From Diplocarpon mali (taxonomy: Eukaryota; Ascomycota; Leotiomycetes; Helotiales; Drepanopezizaceae), in NCBI GenBank assembly GCA_024741835.1, contig JAENRP010000019.1, forward strand, positions 37,223 to 101,222: a stretch of DNA of 64,000 nt, given 5' to 3'. Position 1 is the first letter of the stretch; each line of letters starts with the position of its first letter. The notes beneath the pieces were generated by a model that was not told the origin of the DNA, made no database searches, and was given only the letters and a program-made list of their open reading frames with translations. Below, piece after piece: positions 36,001 to 47,700 of this stretch. The position numbers were made by a program, and so were the translations under genes.

Positions 36001-38055
36001 GCGCGAATCTTCTATACATTAGTTGATACCTTAATAGGCTTTCGGCTTCTAATAGCTTTAGTAGCCTATCGTCAGTCGATACTTCGTCGTCGGCGGCTAA
36101 AAAGGACTAGTGATAGCAGTTCGAGGTTTTGCCGTTTTCCAATTGCAAGCCCAGCTCAGGAGTCGTTTTTAATAAAACCGCGAGATCTACTCGCAGTCCT
36201 GGCTTAAGAGTCGATTTCCCGGAAATGGCAAGATCCACTTGCGGTCCTAGCTTAAGAGTCATCTCTAACGAATTCGCGAATTTTACTCGCAGTCCTAGCC
36301 CAGGAGTCATTTCTGCAAATTTCACTTGCGATCTTAGCCTAAGAGTCGTCGTTAGCGAATTTGCAGAATCCACTCGCAGTCCTAGCCTAGGAGTCATTTC
36401 TGCCAAATTCACTTATAATCCTAGCTTAAGAGTCTATCCATTCTCCTTATCCTCGCTTAATTATATTAGGGCAAAGAGTGCACTTTCCTTAAAGGAATTC
36501 ACTCGTAGGTCCGGCCTAGGAGTCAATTTCTATAATATCACCTTTAAGATAACGTAAAGTCCATCTTTGATTTTAGCCTTAAAGATCATTTTATAATTAT
36601 TATTTATAAACTATATAAATTGATTATTAAAAACTCTTATATAATTCAACTCTGTATAGATCTTGCGGCTAAATAAGAGATTAATGCCTAAGCTAGGCAT
36701 AAGGAGAACATTTTGCAAAAGGAAAGAAATGCTAGCGATATTCATTTTTACTGTACCTATCGAGTCTATATATAACCTTCTACTACCAACCTTAATAGAG
36801 CGCCTTTTTATTTTAGTAAGCGGGCCTTTAAATAGGTAGGGTTTATCAGTTATATATGCTATATAATTAGTATTACTATACCAGTCGGATTCAAGGATTT
36901 TACAAAGATCGGCTTTTAAGATATAGGCATCTTTATTATAATTATCATCTGAATCATCGGAAGTGGATTTAGGTTTAGATAACCTACTATCGTTATTAGA
37001 GGTATCTACTGAAGTTTTGGCTAAATAGCCTTTTCCTTTGCCTTTCCTTAATAGTTGCAGCCTTCGGTAGGATAAGGGCAGTTTGCTTCTTAACTTTTGC
37101 TTCGATTACTTCTTAATATTAAAGCTGGCGACTATATCGATCAGTTGCCTTCTAACTTTACAATTAGTAATATTATAAGTACCGTTATAGAAGTAGTATC
37201 CCCGATAAGCTCGAAGGCTCGTCCCGCGCTCCTTCCTCTTCTCAGGCTTATTATTGCCCTATAACGCGGTATTTGCCGATTCAGAGTGTCCTTCAAGGTC
37301 TTACTTAACAGTTCGAAGGAGGTCGATCTTCTTGTAGATCTTAAGGTTGGGTTAAACGAGAAGAGATTGTTTCGCAATAGCAAACTTAAGAGGGAGGCCA
37401 TTGAGTAGGAAACTAAAAAGCTGAGTTTCCTTAAAAGTCATAGCTATCCTAGGATCTGCGGCTCTTACTCTCCTCCTTGCTTTACGCAGTATAGACTAGG
37501 CAGAGTCTATATTTATATCTATATCCTTACTATCTTTATCTTTTCTATATTAAAATAAAGTAATCCGCTATAGCAGATGCTAAGTATTAAGGGCAGTTGT
37601 CTAAGAGTATTTTACCTTTAAAGTATCCTATCTTATCTTCGCATCGTTATAAACTCGAACAAAATCTCAGTCTTCGTCGCTTAAACCTCTATTAATCTTA
37701 AGCTTGCATTTAGCTAAGGCCAGCCTATACTCCTTCTCCTTTTCTATATTCAAAATCTGCCTTTAGGATTCTTAGTTATTATCTACTAAAGCTCTTAAGC
37801 TAAGCTTATTTAATATATCTGGCAAATCCTTAGCAGTTATATTAGCTATTAAAGTAGAAGTAGATAAATCAGTGGAAGGAGTATAGGGGGCTATTCTCGC
37901 GTATTTAATAAGTGTCTTTTAAATCGCTATTTCAATGCTTTTGCTCTTAAAGTAAAGCTCTAAATCGTCGAACCATTATTGCCAGTTCTTCTAAGAGAGT
38001 TAGAGGTCTCTAGGCTTAGTGTTTCGATCGGAATCGGATGCTATTACTATTTCGA
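33044..38055 (-). pseudogene. C1b gag-pol polyprotein, RIP-inactivated
   Basis: The same polyprotein as in C1a, better preserved in places. The last 64 codons (33044-33238) are open: AYHFIRDLIAKNKLSITYI, then TDRIVVDGFTKLLEIV and FEAFKDMLRLQ, the typical end of a copia RNase H. Gag near 37700-38050 includes KNWQQWFDDLELYFKSK. The zinc-knuckle-like segment at about 37150-37200 keeps only its last Cys (NITNCKVRRQ). A GC-rich tandem array (36153-36525) sits before the gag-pre-integrase domain. Where C1a and C1b carry stops at different codons, each shows what the other lost. The ATG is not determined. Confidence 0.85.
36153..36525. repeat. Tandem array of GC-rich palindrome units in C1b pol
   Basis: Counterpart of 17088-17475, with about eight units in 39- or 48-bp steps. 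Here frames are open on both strands across it: 142 codons on the plus strand (36129-36557) and 101 codons on the minus, sense strand (36107-36412). Confidence 0.85.
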
Positions 38056-38449
38056 ATAGAATTGCGTTTAAAATCAAATAAATTAAATAGTTAAAGGCAC
38101 TCCTCCTATCGAAAAGTTGAAATAATTAAATAGCAGGTATTATAGAAGTATTAAATAGGGAGGAAGTCCTCTTATCGAAAAGGGTTTTTAGGCTATAACG
38201 CAAGGAATCACACCTCTTATAAAATATAGTAAAGTAAAGAATTACACCTCTTGCAGTACCAAAGGGTTATAGAGTAAGGAATCACACCTCTTGCAATATA
38301 GGTTGGCTGAATAGGGAATTATACCTCCTATTCGCCGATTGCTCGCCTCTTACTATAAGTCTTATTCAACTTCCTACTAACAGTTGCAGCGTAAGTGCTT
38401 TCTAAGGGAAGTCAATAATCTATTATCGGTCTATCTAGGGCTTATAACC

Positions 38450-38644
38450 TATTAAGCTTAAGTAAGTCGGCGTAGTAGGTATAGGAAACTTCTAAAGGTC
38501 GATAGTCGATATATTAGTAAGAGTTAGGGAAGGAAGGTTACCCCTTTCTTCCCTATAGCTATATACGTATCAATATCCTACTGACTAAGCAGTAGGGTCA
38601 CATAACAATACATCGGAGTGATGGCTATATCACCCATCTTAATA
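38450..38644 (-). repeat. 5' LTR of C1b
   Basis: 195 bp from TATTAAGCTTAAG to CATCTTAATA on the plus strand. Duplication ctacc follows at 38645-38649. Confidence 0.95.
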
Positions 38645-41600
38645 CTACCCTTTATTCTACTAACGGATTTAGTAGATTTAGTTCAATTAGCTTTAAATAT
38701 GTTTTAAAAATGAGCAGGGTAGGAATTATCCTATTAGGCCCTGCTATATCGTTAACTGCTTTAATAGCTATTTGCAGCCTCTTATCGTCGCTTAATTAGG
38801 GGTGTTTAACTATTATTATCTTAAAGGTACGTCTTAAAGGGCGATAATACCGTTTAACCTTACCGATAGAGTAGTGCGCCTTTATAGGAACCAGTTTAAG
38901 GGTTGTTCCTATAGATCTTAAAGAGCTTTTGAACTCTATTAAGTTAAAGTTAGTGCTATAGTTATATACTATAAAATCAAGAGGTCTAATATATATATTT
39001 AGCTAAGCTAATTTAAGGGCTTGAAATACTGCGTCGGCCGAATATGCTCCTATTCCCTTTTATAAGAACCTTACGGCTTTAAATCCTATTGCTTTATCAA
39101 CTATATAAAGGGCGTTCCTTCTATTAAATTAAGCAATATTGATATATATAATATAATTGAAGTCGATATTATCTTATAGCTTAAATCGGAATCTATAAGG
39201 AGCGTCGGCGTAGAGTTGATAATATCGGTATATTTCCCTTACTCTTGCTATAATGCTAAAGTCGATATTATAACCGGCCTAGTTTAAGAGGTATTTAAGG
39301 CGTTTTACTAATAGATATTCGAATCTTTTATATAGCCTTTGGATCTCTATTTCTATTAAGTGGCATATATTAATTGTACCTTTTAAAGTTATTAGAAGTT
39401 GCTTTATTATATTAAGTAGGAGCTATAAGTACTTATATTTTCTAATAATTAAGTATTTCTTCTTACTAATTATAAGCAAATTGCATAGATTATTATATTT
39501 AGCTCCTATTTTATTAAGTTATTATAAGTAGATTAAAAACGGTATATCTGCCTTTACAATTAAGAATTCTATAGGGCCTGCTAGTATTCGAATAGTTGTC
39601 TTACCGATTGCATTTTGCGAACCTACTTTAAAGGTAATTTTATACTTTTCAGCGCTAAGTAGAGCTAGAACTACGTCTTATATATTTTATAGGGCTTTAA
39701 ATTAGTTAATTCCTCTTACATTTTTATTTAAGGCGCCTATATCGATTAGGAATCTTTAGAAGAATTGATCTATCTATTAGGTTATAAATACCTTAAGATC
39801 CATTTATATTAGTTTATTAACCTTTATTATTAAGAGGTATTTAACCTTTTGCTTTTTAAGCTAGTTAAGTATAGTTCTCAAGTTATACTCCTTCTTAAAA
39901 GCTAGGAATACTATAGTAAAGTTGATATTACTATCCTTAAGGTCGCTAATTGCTTAGTCTTCCTCTTCTAAAGACGTTTCCTATTTATCCTTATCGGTCC
40001 TATTGCCTTTTAAATATGCTTTATTATCTTTTTAAGTAAAGTATACCTTATATATTTTATCTATTAGCTTATAGCCTTCGGCTTATCGGCTTACTATATA
40101 GTAAGACTTTTAGGCGGCTCTTTCTTCTTTTAAGTGCTTACTACTATAATAGTCCTTTTTCTAATATATAATATACCTTATATAGCCTGGTTTTAATTAA
40201 AAGGTTATTCCTCTCTTATTACCTTAAGTAAACTTTATCTTTCTATTTGAAAAGTACGCTATAGATTGCCTTTGCTCTTTAGCTAAATGATATTAGGGTC
40301 TATTAGTAGCTGAATTAAGGTGCTAGGGTTTAGATGGTCCGTCTTAGGCAATTACCTTTGCGCAAGCCTATAGGTTATCTAATAGGGCTAGGAACGTCGC
40401 TAGTAGCTTAAAAAGTACCATTTAAAAGAGCCGATTCTTAGAAATACCTTATATAAGTCTATCTCTAATCGATCGATCGTTTCTTATACTAGTATATAAG
40501 CCCAATTGCAAGTTCTATAGCTCTTTAGTATAGTTTTCAAGTTAGGTTAAGATCGGTTTCCTCCTTTAATAGTCTTCTTATTAGAACAGGTCAAATATCA
40601 GCCGAAACCACCTCCTTAGGAATCTGCTACTTCTCTTTTCGGTCTTGTAATTGGCCTAAATAGCCTTTATTAGCTTAGCAAACTTAAAGTTCTTATTTTG
40701 CAAGTATTAATAATAGTATATTAAGGCCAAGTCTTATAATATAAATAGAAAGGCTCTATATTATATACTTTAGTCTACTAAGGCTCTTTAGTATAAATCG
40801 GCGAATATATAAAGCTTCTTATTAAAGTGATCTTTCCCGCTTAAGTATTAAGTCTTTTTAATATATATCTTACTTAGATTTATAAGGGTTTTGGCCTAAT
40901 TTAAAGTCAAAGGTTCTATAATATACTAGGATAATTGAGCGTCGCTCTAATTAAGGTCTAGAAGCGCTCTTAAACCCCTTCCTATAGTAAAAGGTAGTAA
41001 TAATCTATCTCTTAGTTAAATCGGCGGCATTAGTATCAGATTCGGGATCTTTAGGTATTATAAGACTAAGGTCCGTTCTAACTAGGGTTAATATAGTATT
41101 CTTTTAAAGTTATATCATTCGGTTGTTTATCTTAGAGTATCCGCTTTATATAGGTTATCTTACGAAGTATTATTATATCTAAGGTATCCTTACCAAAGCG
41201 AGTCTTAGCGTAGTATCTCCTATTTAACTATAGTAACCCTTTAAGCAGGTGGCTCGCTTATTTATATAGATTTAGCAAATTCTAAAGCAGACCTTATTCC
41301 ATATCTCGGAGATTATGCTATAACTAAGTTTAGTACTTCTTAAGTCTATGACTTTAGCTAGTCTTTTAGCTACTTATTTCCTTCTTAGTATACTATATTG
41401 AAAAGTACCTAGCTAATCGAAACGCCCTTCCTATGCTAAACGTATACTCTATAATACTAAAGGTCGTCCCTTAGGCGTTATTAAATGTCTTTATCTAGCG
41501 ATTTAAAGTCGCTAACTATCCAATTTTAAAACTCTTTTTAAAAGTCCTTAGCAAGGTATAACCCTCTCCTTTTACTATCTTATAACGTCTTTTGGAAGTT

Positions 41601-42107
41601 CTTTATATATTAGTCTTTTAATTTAAGGGCCTCTTCGCTAGGTTAATCCTCTTAAGGTATTATATCCCTTTTAAGGTCCCTTAGTATCTAGGGTTGCCTT
41701 AGATTAAGCGGTATTAATAGTCCTCCTTTAATCATTTCCTAATATTATCTAAATATTACTCTACGCCCTAATAGGGTCTAAAAGAAGTTCGATATAGTCG
41801 TATTTTATATATTATTACGCTATTATTTAATTGTAATTGAGATACCGATTGCATTCCAGTTTGCCCTGATTATAATACGTAATAGAACGCAAGTAGAAGA
41901 GGATAGTATCTACCTTTAAAGTAATAACTTTAGCTAGATTCGTATACCTTTCGCCTTTTCCCCTTTAATAGTAACTGATATTACTTTATACATTTAAGTT
42001 AGTATTCAAAGTAAGTCAGAAATACAATCAAGTACTCTTTAAATTAAGAAAGAATTCTCTAGTTTAATAACCTTACTATCTATAGTAAAGGTACTACTAC
42101 TAATTAG

Positions 42108-42406
42108 TATAAGTTCTATACTAGTAATCGATATTTATATAAATATAGTTAAGTACTTATTATTAAAAAGAATCTATTATAATATCTATCTATTTCTATA
42201 TAATTGAGATAGTACCTTTATAGCTATAAATATCCTCTTTCCTATAGTCCCTCCTAGCTGCATATGGATATCTTTCCAAAGTCCTTTGGCTAAATAGCCG
42301 TCCGAAATACATACGAAACCCCTTATATCGCATATGGTACAGCTATATGGGATGACCCTAGGAATGAGGGCAGCTTGCCTCCTGCATAGGAATCTGCGTA
42401 CTAACA
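42108..42406 (-). repeat. 5' LTR of C2b
   Basis: 299 bp, ending CTAACA at 42406 (minus-strand start TGTTAG). Duplication aagga follows at 42407-42411. Confidence 0.9.
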
Positions 42407-43700
42407 AAGGACTTATCGTCCTTGCCTTTAAGATAACAGAATACGTACTTCTTCCTTAAATCCTTCTCTTAAGCCTCTCTTTTCGATTTGTTAATTGCAA
42501 AGCAATCTTTTGCCTTATAGTATAGCTCTAGTTGCTTGCAATAAGGACAAGGGGAGTTAGGGGAATTGGTAGTATTCCTAGAGGTGCTCTTCTTTAAGTC
42601 TTTAAAACCTCTCTTATTTTCTGACTTCTTATTAGAGGAGTGCGGCTTGCTAGCCGATTTATTACCGTATAAGACGGTTCCATTCATCTTTAAACTCTAT
42701 AAAGCTCAAGCTTTATTAGTAATATCTTTAATAAGAGCTTTGAGCGTGATCTTTGATTTTCGTCCAGCTACTATAGCTAAGCGAAGGTTAAAACATTATC
42801 GATCTGCCTAAATAGGCCATCTATTAGAATAGCTAGCAATAAATATAATAGGGTGCTAGTAAGAGGGAAGGGCAGAGTCGAGAGCTTCCAATTTAGTAAT
42901 TAAAAGCCTAAAGGCAACGACGTAAGCTTTAAATGAATTAAAGTTGTTATATTTAATAGTAACGTAGGTCTAAATAGCGTTATATTCAAATACTATTCCA
43001 GATCCTTTATACTATTTTTAAAAAGCTTCCTATATATCTAAAGCAGATTTATCGCCTTTTATATAAGCTAGTAGGCCTAGTTTGCAATTAAGTATAATAG
43101 CAAGCTTCATCTGAGATTCCTTAGCTTCCTATCTAACCTAATTATCCCTTTCCTTAAGTATAATAGAACAGTCTTATAAGTCAACCTTAAGTAGAGTATA
43201 TATTTTAACTTTTATATAGAAATGTATAGTTAAAGCGTTTGACTTTGCAAAGTTTAAAACCTTATTCCTCTATTAGCTATAGTCCTCTGCGCCTTTAAGC
43301 TTTTAAGACTTAGAGAGGCTAAGGGCAGCCGAAGATAATAATAATATCTTATTTATATATTTATATATAAAGTTATTAAAAGGAGAAGGTAAAGAAGGAG
43401 GAAGAGGAGGAGATGAACTATTAAATTCGAGTTTAAGGTACTATATATCAGTCCCTTTAAAATTAAGTGATTCAAGCAGTAGAGTACTTTTAGCAATTAA
43501 GCTAATAATCTTAGCTATCAGTCCTAATAATTCAGCTATAGTGACGAATCTTGCGTAAGCTTAGATTATTGCATAGCGCTCTAAAAGGAGAGTAGCCACT
43601 ATTTAATTATTAAAATAACGCTATCGTACGTCGTTAGTTAAGTAAAACTTAAAAATATCGATCAGCCTTTTCGTTTGTAAGGGAGACTCTAATCGATAGA
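42407..43700 (-). pseudogene. C3 copia element fragment: gag
   Basis: The minus-strand frame reads as a copia-type Gag (UBN2-like). It has LKGAEDYS, LNFAKSNALTIHFY, KERDNQVRQEAKESQMKLAI, then SIVFEYNAIQ-like and LEALDSALPSYQHPI segments. A zinc knuckle follows near 42520-42560, CPYCKQLELYYKAKDC; the His position now reads Tyr, a C-to-T change. The open 72-codon frame at 42469-42687 covers the knuckle. At 42407 the frame is cut by C2b and resumes at 28296. The C3 Gag differs from those of C1 and C2, so C3 is a third copia family. The upstream limit near 43700 is an estimate. Confidence 0.75.
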
Positions 43701-43984
43701 ATTTTATCGAATGCTATTCATAGGCATACAGGGCTTATAACCTATAGTAATAAGGTTCTCTAATAGTAAACTTGATAGTAAACTAGAAGAAAGGGCATAA
43801 AGAAGTATAAGGTGCAAACGACGATATTAGGTGTCTTATATCTTGATTCATAAGAGCTCTCTAACTACGAGCTATTTAACAAGGGCTGCCACTAAGTCAT
43901 GTGGCAAGTCATATGACATATCATATGTATAATATATCATATGATAGATCATGTGATAAACATGTGACGGGCATTCCTGCAACA
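43701..43984 (-). repeat. C3 5' LTR and leader
   Basis: On the minus strand the sequence at 43984 begins TGTTGCAGGAATGCCCG, a TG-type LTR start, and it coincides with the change from AT-rich repeat DNA to milder composition. Inside it are the palindromes GTCATATGAC (43908-43917) and ATCATATGAT (43936-43945). The other LTR is outside the window, so the inner LTR end cannot be set. The expected duplication is tttgt (43985-43989). Confidence 0.55.
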
Positions 43985-43989
43985 TTTGT

Positions 43990-44703
43990 ATATTCATATT
44001 ATTTAACTGATCTTTGACTATCGTTCCATTTAGCTAAGCCTATGCCAAGCAGAAGCCAAGCTAAGTTTATATCAAATAAGCTTTCAAGTAATAACATAGC
44101 CTTTTTAGTTGCTAAAATATCTTGAGAATAGAATAAATAGTTTATTTCCCTTTAAATATACTGTAATAATTCAAAATATTCAGCATAAGAGAGAAACGCT
44201 ATAATTTTACTAGGTTTAAGGAGAAACTAGTATAAAAACTCCCTGAATTTAGTATTTAGTCGTTTGTACCTACAGAAGATCTCGATTTCTTAGACAAGAG
44301 TATAGCCTACACCATAGTTGATAGTTATTCTCTGCAGGCCTTAGGCTAATACATTTTTAAAGAGAAGCTTAGATAGGTACGCCTTAAACTCCCTATCCTA
44401 GGACAAGCCTTCCTTGCTAAGGCGACTGTTTTTTTTAATTATGTCAAGTGTCTTACCAGTAAGCAGCAGCTTAAAAATATGATCATCTTTTCAATTTTAG
44501 CTTTCCAATAAATCTTCGAAGCTACAAGGCTTCGAAACATGCCCTAATGGTATTTGTTTAAATCTTCTTAGAGTATGTAAATAAAGATCCATAGTGGAGG
44601 GTACTTTTAAAAGAGGTAATGAAAAATTTTCATTTTAAAGCTTCTGAAATGTTCTGGCTTTAGTCGACTGAAATTTTGATCTTTCGCAATCAAAAGGGCT
44701 CAT
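43990..44703 (-). pseudogene. RIP-damaged gene remnant interrupted by C3, unrecognised
   Basis: From an ATG at 44701-44703 a minus-strand frame of about 238 codons runs to the C3 insertion point. It reads MSPFDCERSKFQSTKARTF, MDLYLHTLRRFKQIPLGHV, LLLTGKTLDIIKKN, LQRITINYGVGYTLV, YKRLNTKFREFL and LLESLFDINLAWLLLGIG. There are about eight internal stops, nearly all TAA or TAG and one TGA, at positions suiting Gln, Trp or Arg. This is the RIP pattern but milder than in the elements. I see no Gag, RT or integrase motif. It may be a host gene, or part of another type of element, and may be hit by RIP spreading from the repeats. The rest of the gene should lie beyond the left end of C3. Not recognised. 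Confidence 0.55.
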
Positions 44704-47700
44704 TCTCAGCTCCTTAAACTCTCAAAAAAACAGATTCTCAAAGAGTCTGCAGGTCTGTAGGAGACACCGCGCACATTTATTAATTCGTCGTCTCCTTAAG
44801 AGTTAAAACAATATTCGTATAACAAGAATGCACTTCTCAAACTGATGATATCCTATAAGACTTCAATGCAGCTCTTGATTTAATAGATGTTTTACTCAAC
44901 CAAAAAGATGATATTTCTCTCAAAGTATTAAAATTAGCTTGGTCTTGCTTAATGCAGGTGTGTAGCCAGATAGAGAAACTATTAACTAATCTGTAACATT
45001 AAAATTGAATACCAAGTTTCTAATCATTGGCATTAAAAGAAGTATGATATACAAACCTTTACGATATACGAACCTTCATGATAAATACTATATCATCTAA
45101 TAAGCCTAGGTTGATAACGGTTTTCACATATGCAGCATCACTTAATCCAAGCTAAGATATAATATGGAATTTGCTGAAACTTGAACTTGATTCTACAGGA
45201 TCCTAGGTTGGTCTCTAGTCTAGCATTTAAACATACGCTAGAATTGCAGAGGATTGCAATATTTTAGGCTGATGGGCTATGCTTCATGACTAATTGTTCT
45301 ATAATGGTTGTGAATTATTGCTTCCCCCGCTTACCTTTCATTCAAAATCTAAGGCCTGCAACAACAATCTTATTTCGTATGATAATCTATTAATCAAATA
45401 ATGAATATACCTTGACAATAACTTCCCTAAGAACTTCAGGTATTATCATATATAGTACTATTTTACATGACGCAAATGAGCCTATGTTGCTCAAGGTTAG
45501 TAGGATTATGTCGCGTGTATGCGACTGCACAAGTATATCATATTATACAAGTTCCATCGAATTACCCACTATAGCATTCACGCAGAATAACTGGAGAGTG
45601 ATTACCGCATTTAAGTTTAAGGAATGTATTTGTAGCAATCATGACTTTTGTTAATACTATGATAAAGTGAAGTATAAAGTTATATATGTATAGGAAGTGA
45701 TAGCACTTGATAACGTGGCAGCAATACAAAGGTGTTCTAGCTTCAAGAATTCATACAAGGAATATGCAGCAATATTGAGCCAGAGGCTGGCTCTTATGCT
45801 CCTACTATGATCTATTTCAGAGTATAGATCCACTCTCCATTTTTCTTTACACCTCTCACTATTGATCCATTGACAGCTTGATAAAACCTGTAGTTTGTGT
45901 TCTTAACTCTTTCTATATTTTTTAATTATCTACTCCTATATAGACATCAAGATGCGCAAACGTTTTTAGAAATATGTAAGGATTTTCTACTAAGCAAGTG
46001 AGTACTAAATACGTTATACAATGTCTACATGTCGAGCAAATGCCAGCAATTGATCTAAAGGAAGGTAGTCAAGATTTGCCAATTCTTCCCATCTTCCTAT
46101 CATACCGACTCTACCTATAATCTGCAAGAGTTCATATAGTAGAAATTGAAACTGGACTCATATTTCAAACTTCCTTCGAGTATCTAAGAAACCTCTCTGA
46201 GCCAGTCTATCGGCGGTAAAACTACAATGGCATAGTAAAGCGCCTTGATGGTTCCCTAGATGCAGCTTTAGCTAATAAACCTAACGATACAGGGAAAAAG
46301 AGCCTAGAACCTCATATTCAACTCTTGAGAGAAGAGCAAGTGAAGCCAAGCTGGAAAACACTTTCTATTCTAATCTCATTCAGCAAGAGCCTTGCTTCTA
46401 AAATCTAGGAGATAGCAATGGTATAACATTAAGAATAAAGAGACGAAATAAAATGGCAGCTGACACTGACAGCGAGAGCCATAGCAAAAGCTATATGTCC
46501 GGCAGCAGATACTACGTAGCCTAGAGATGAGCAGCCAGACACTTAAAAGACATTCGCAAAGATCTTAGTAATATCAACTAAAAATTCACAAAGGAGAATG
46601 ATTCTAGGAATACGTCTGCTTCATCTTAAGTTGTCTAACTCTAGATAATTGTGAAGCTGCGAGTCATTGATAACAATACCAATGCTGTTACCCATCCGTG
46701 AAGAATCATTGATCCCAACCCCTCATTGCAGGCCTAGGATCATTAGTGTTTCTTGCTTTCCTGCATCTGATAACTGGGGTTTCCTTCTGTTCTAATGATA
46801 CATTTAATTTTCATATCACAAACCAATATTCAGCTCCTAAACTCCAGCCCTTCAGATTTGCGCAAGTCCCTTGTTCTTCATCTTCCAAGTCTCTATTATT
46901 TTCGAGCTCTGAGCTTATTAGCTTACACATTCAGCTTTCTAGTAGTAGTTCTTGCCTAATTAGCTTTCTCATTCTGATTCGTATTTGTCTTTGAGGGAGA
47001 TTCCGCTGCGTAAGTCCGGGGTGGTGGTTCATTTGTAAATATATATAATTATCATACTAGATAGATTTTGACGCAAGGCTTCAAGCTTTCCTTTTCCTTT
47101 TCCTTTCCTATAGTGATAATGGGAGTAGCTATAACTCAATACTCTACCTATACACCAGATGACACTTGTAAAGCCGCAGCCAGCTAGCCTACAATGCTGT
47201 ACAAATATAATTTTTCAGGTCGAAAGAATAATGAACTTTAATTGTATAGGGAAATTTATGCGCTGCAGTTAATATGTCAAAGGTGTGGATCTGGTAATTA
47301 GATAGGGACCTACTTAGGTACTAGTTAGTACCTTGCTCTGTGTGCTCTAGCAGTATCAAGAGCTGTTTTTGTCGAAAAATCAAAGCAGGCTCTACAGAAA
47401 CCCCGCGGCATATCTACAATCCGTGCATTTTGAATACACTGCTGGCTGTTAATATTGTTTAATATGTTATCAATTCTCCTTGACGGCTTCATATCTAATA
47501 CACAACCACTACCACCACCAACACCACTATGCAATGCGGTATGATTACACAGTGCTGTGATCCTGTTACGATAAATTCTTCTCTCTTGCCCCCTATCACC
47601 TGCCCCTGCCTGTCCTTACATTCTCACTGGACCTCCTCACTCCCTATTGTGGTAAAAACAGACGAATAAAACTGAAGAAGAAAAATAAAATGCAGGACCA

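Larger units (their letters stand above)
32547..38644 (-). mobile_element. copia-type LTR retrotransposon C1b, complete but RIP-inactivated
   Basis: A 6098-bp sister of C1a in opposite orientation, with 195-bp LTRs at 32547-32741 (3') and 38450-38644 (5') and a 5-bp duplication. On the minus strand the primer-binding candidate GGTTATAAGCCCTAG follows the 5' LTR (about 38435-38449). It is inserted in the integrase coding region of C2b. Confidence 0.95.
30332..42000 (-). pseudogene. C2b gag-pol polyprotein, RIP-inactivated and split by C1b
   Basis: Same order as C2a: gag about 40300-41900, protease and integrase about 38650-39800, then the C1b insertion, then the integrase end, RT and RNase H at 30332-32541. 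The best preserved piece is a 141-codon open frame at 30485-30910 covering RNase H, with FINRSFANNKDLSSQIGY, LASELYAIVVG and YTDSLSLYKC. It is followed leftwards by the C-terminal tail SNPADAITKANLNQAL. These match the RNase H C-terminus of fungal copia elements. Asp codons expected at the active sites are partly replaced by Asn, so the copy is dead. Confidence 0.85.
28297..42406 (-). mobile_element. copia-type LTR retrotransposon C2b, interrupted by C1b
   Basis: LTRs of 299 bp are at 28297-28595 and 42108-42406, and the 5-bp duplication aagga is at 28292-28296 and 42407-42411. Without C1b the element is about 8.0 kb. Joining the flanks across the element restores a continuous C3 gag-pol frame (KDDKS followed by LLLLLKGKK). 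It is collinear with C2a over the whole of gag-pol. Confidence 0.95.

Noticed and set aside
1..43984. AT-rich DNA with GC clusters as possible mitochondrial sequence
   Set aside because: The content is nested LTR retrotransposons with target duplications and RIP mutations. No mitochondrial gene or mitochondrial code use is seen.
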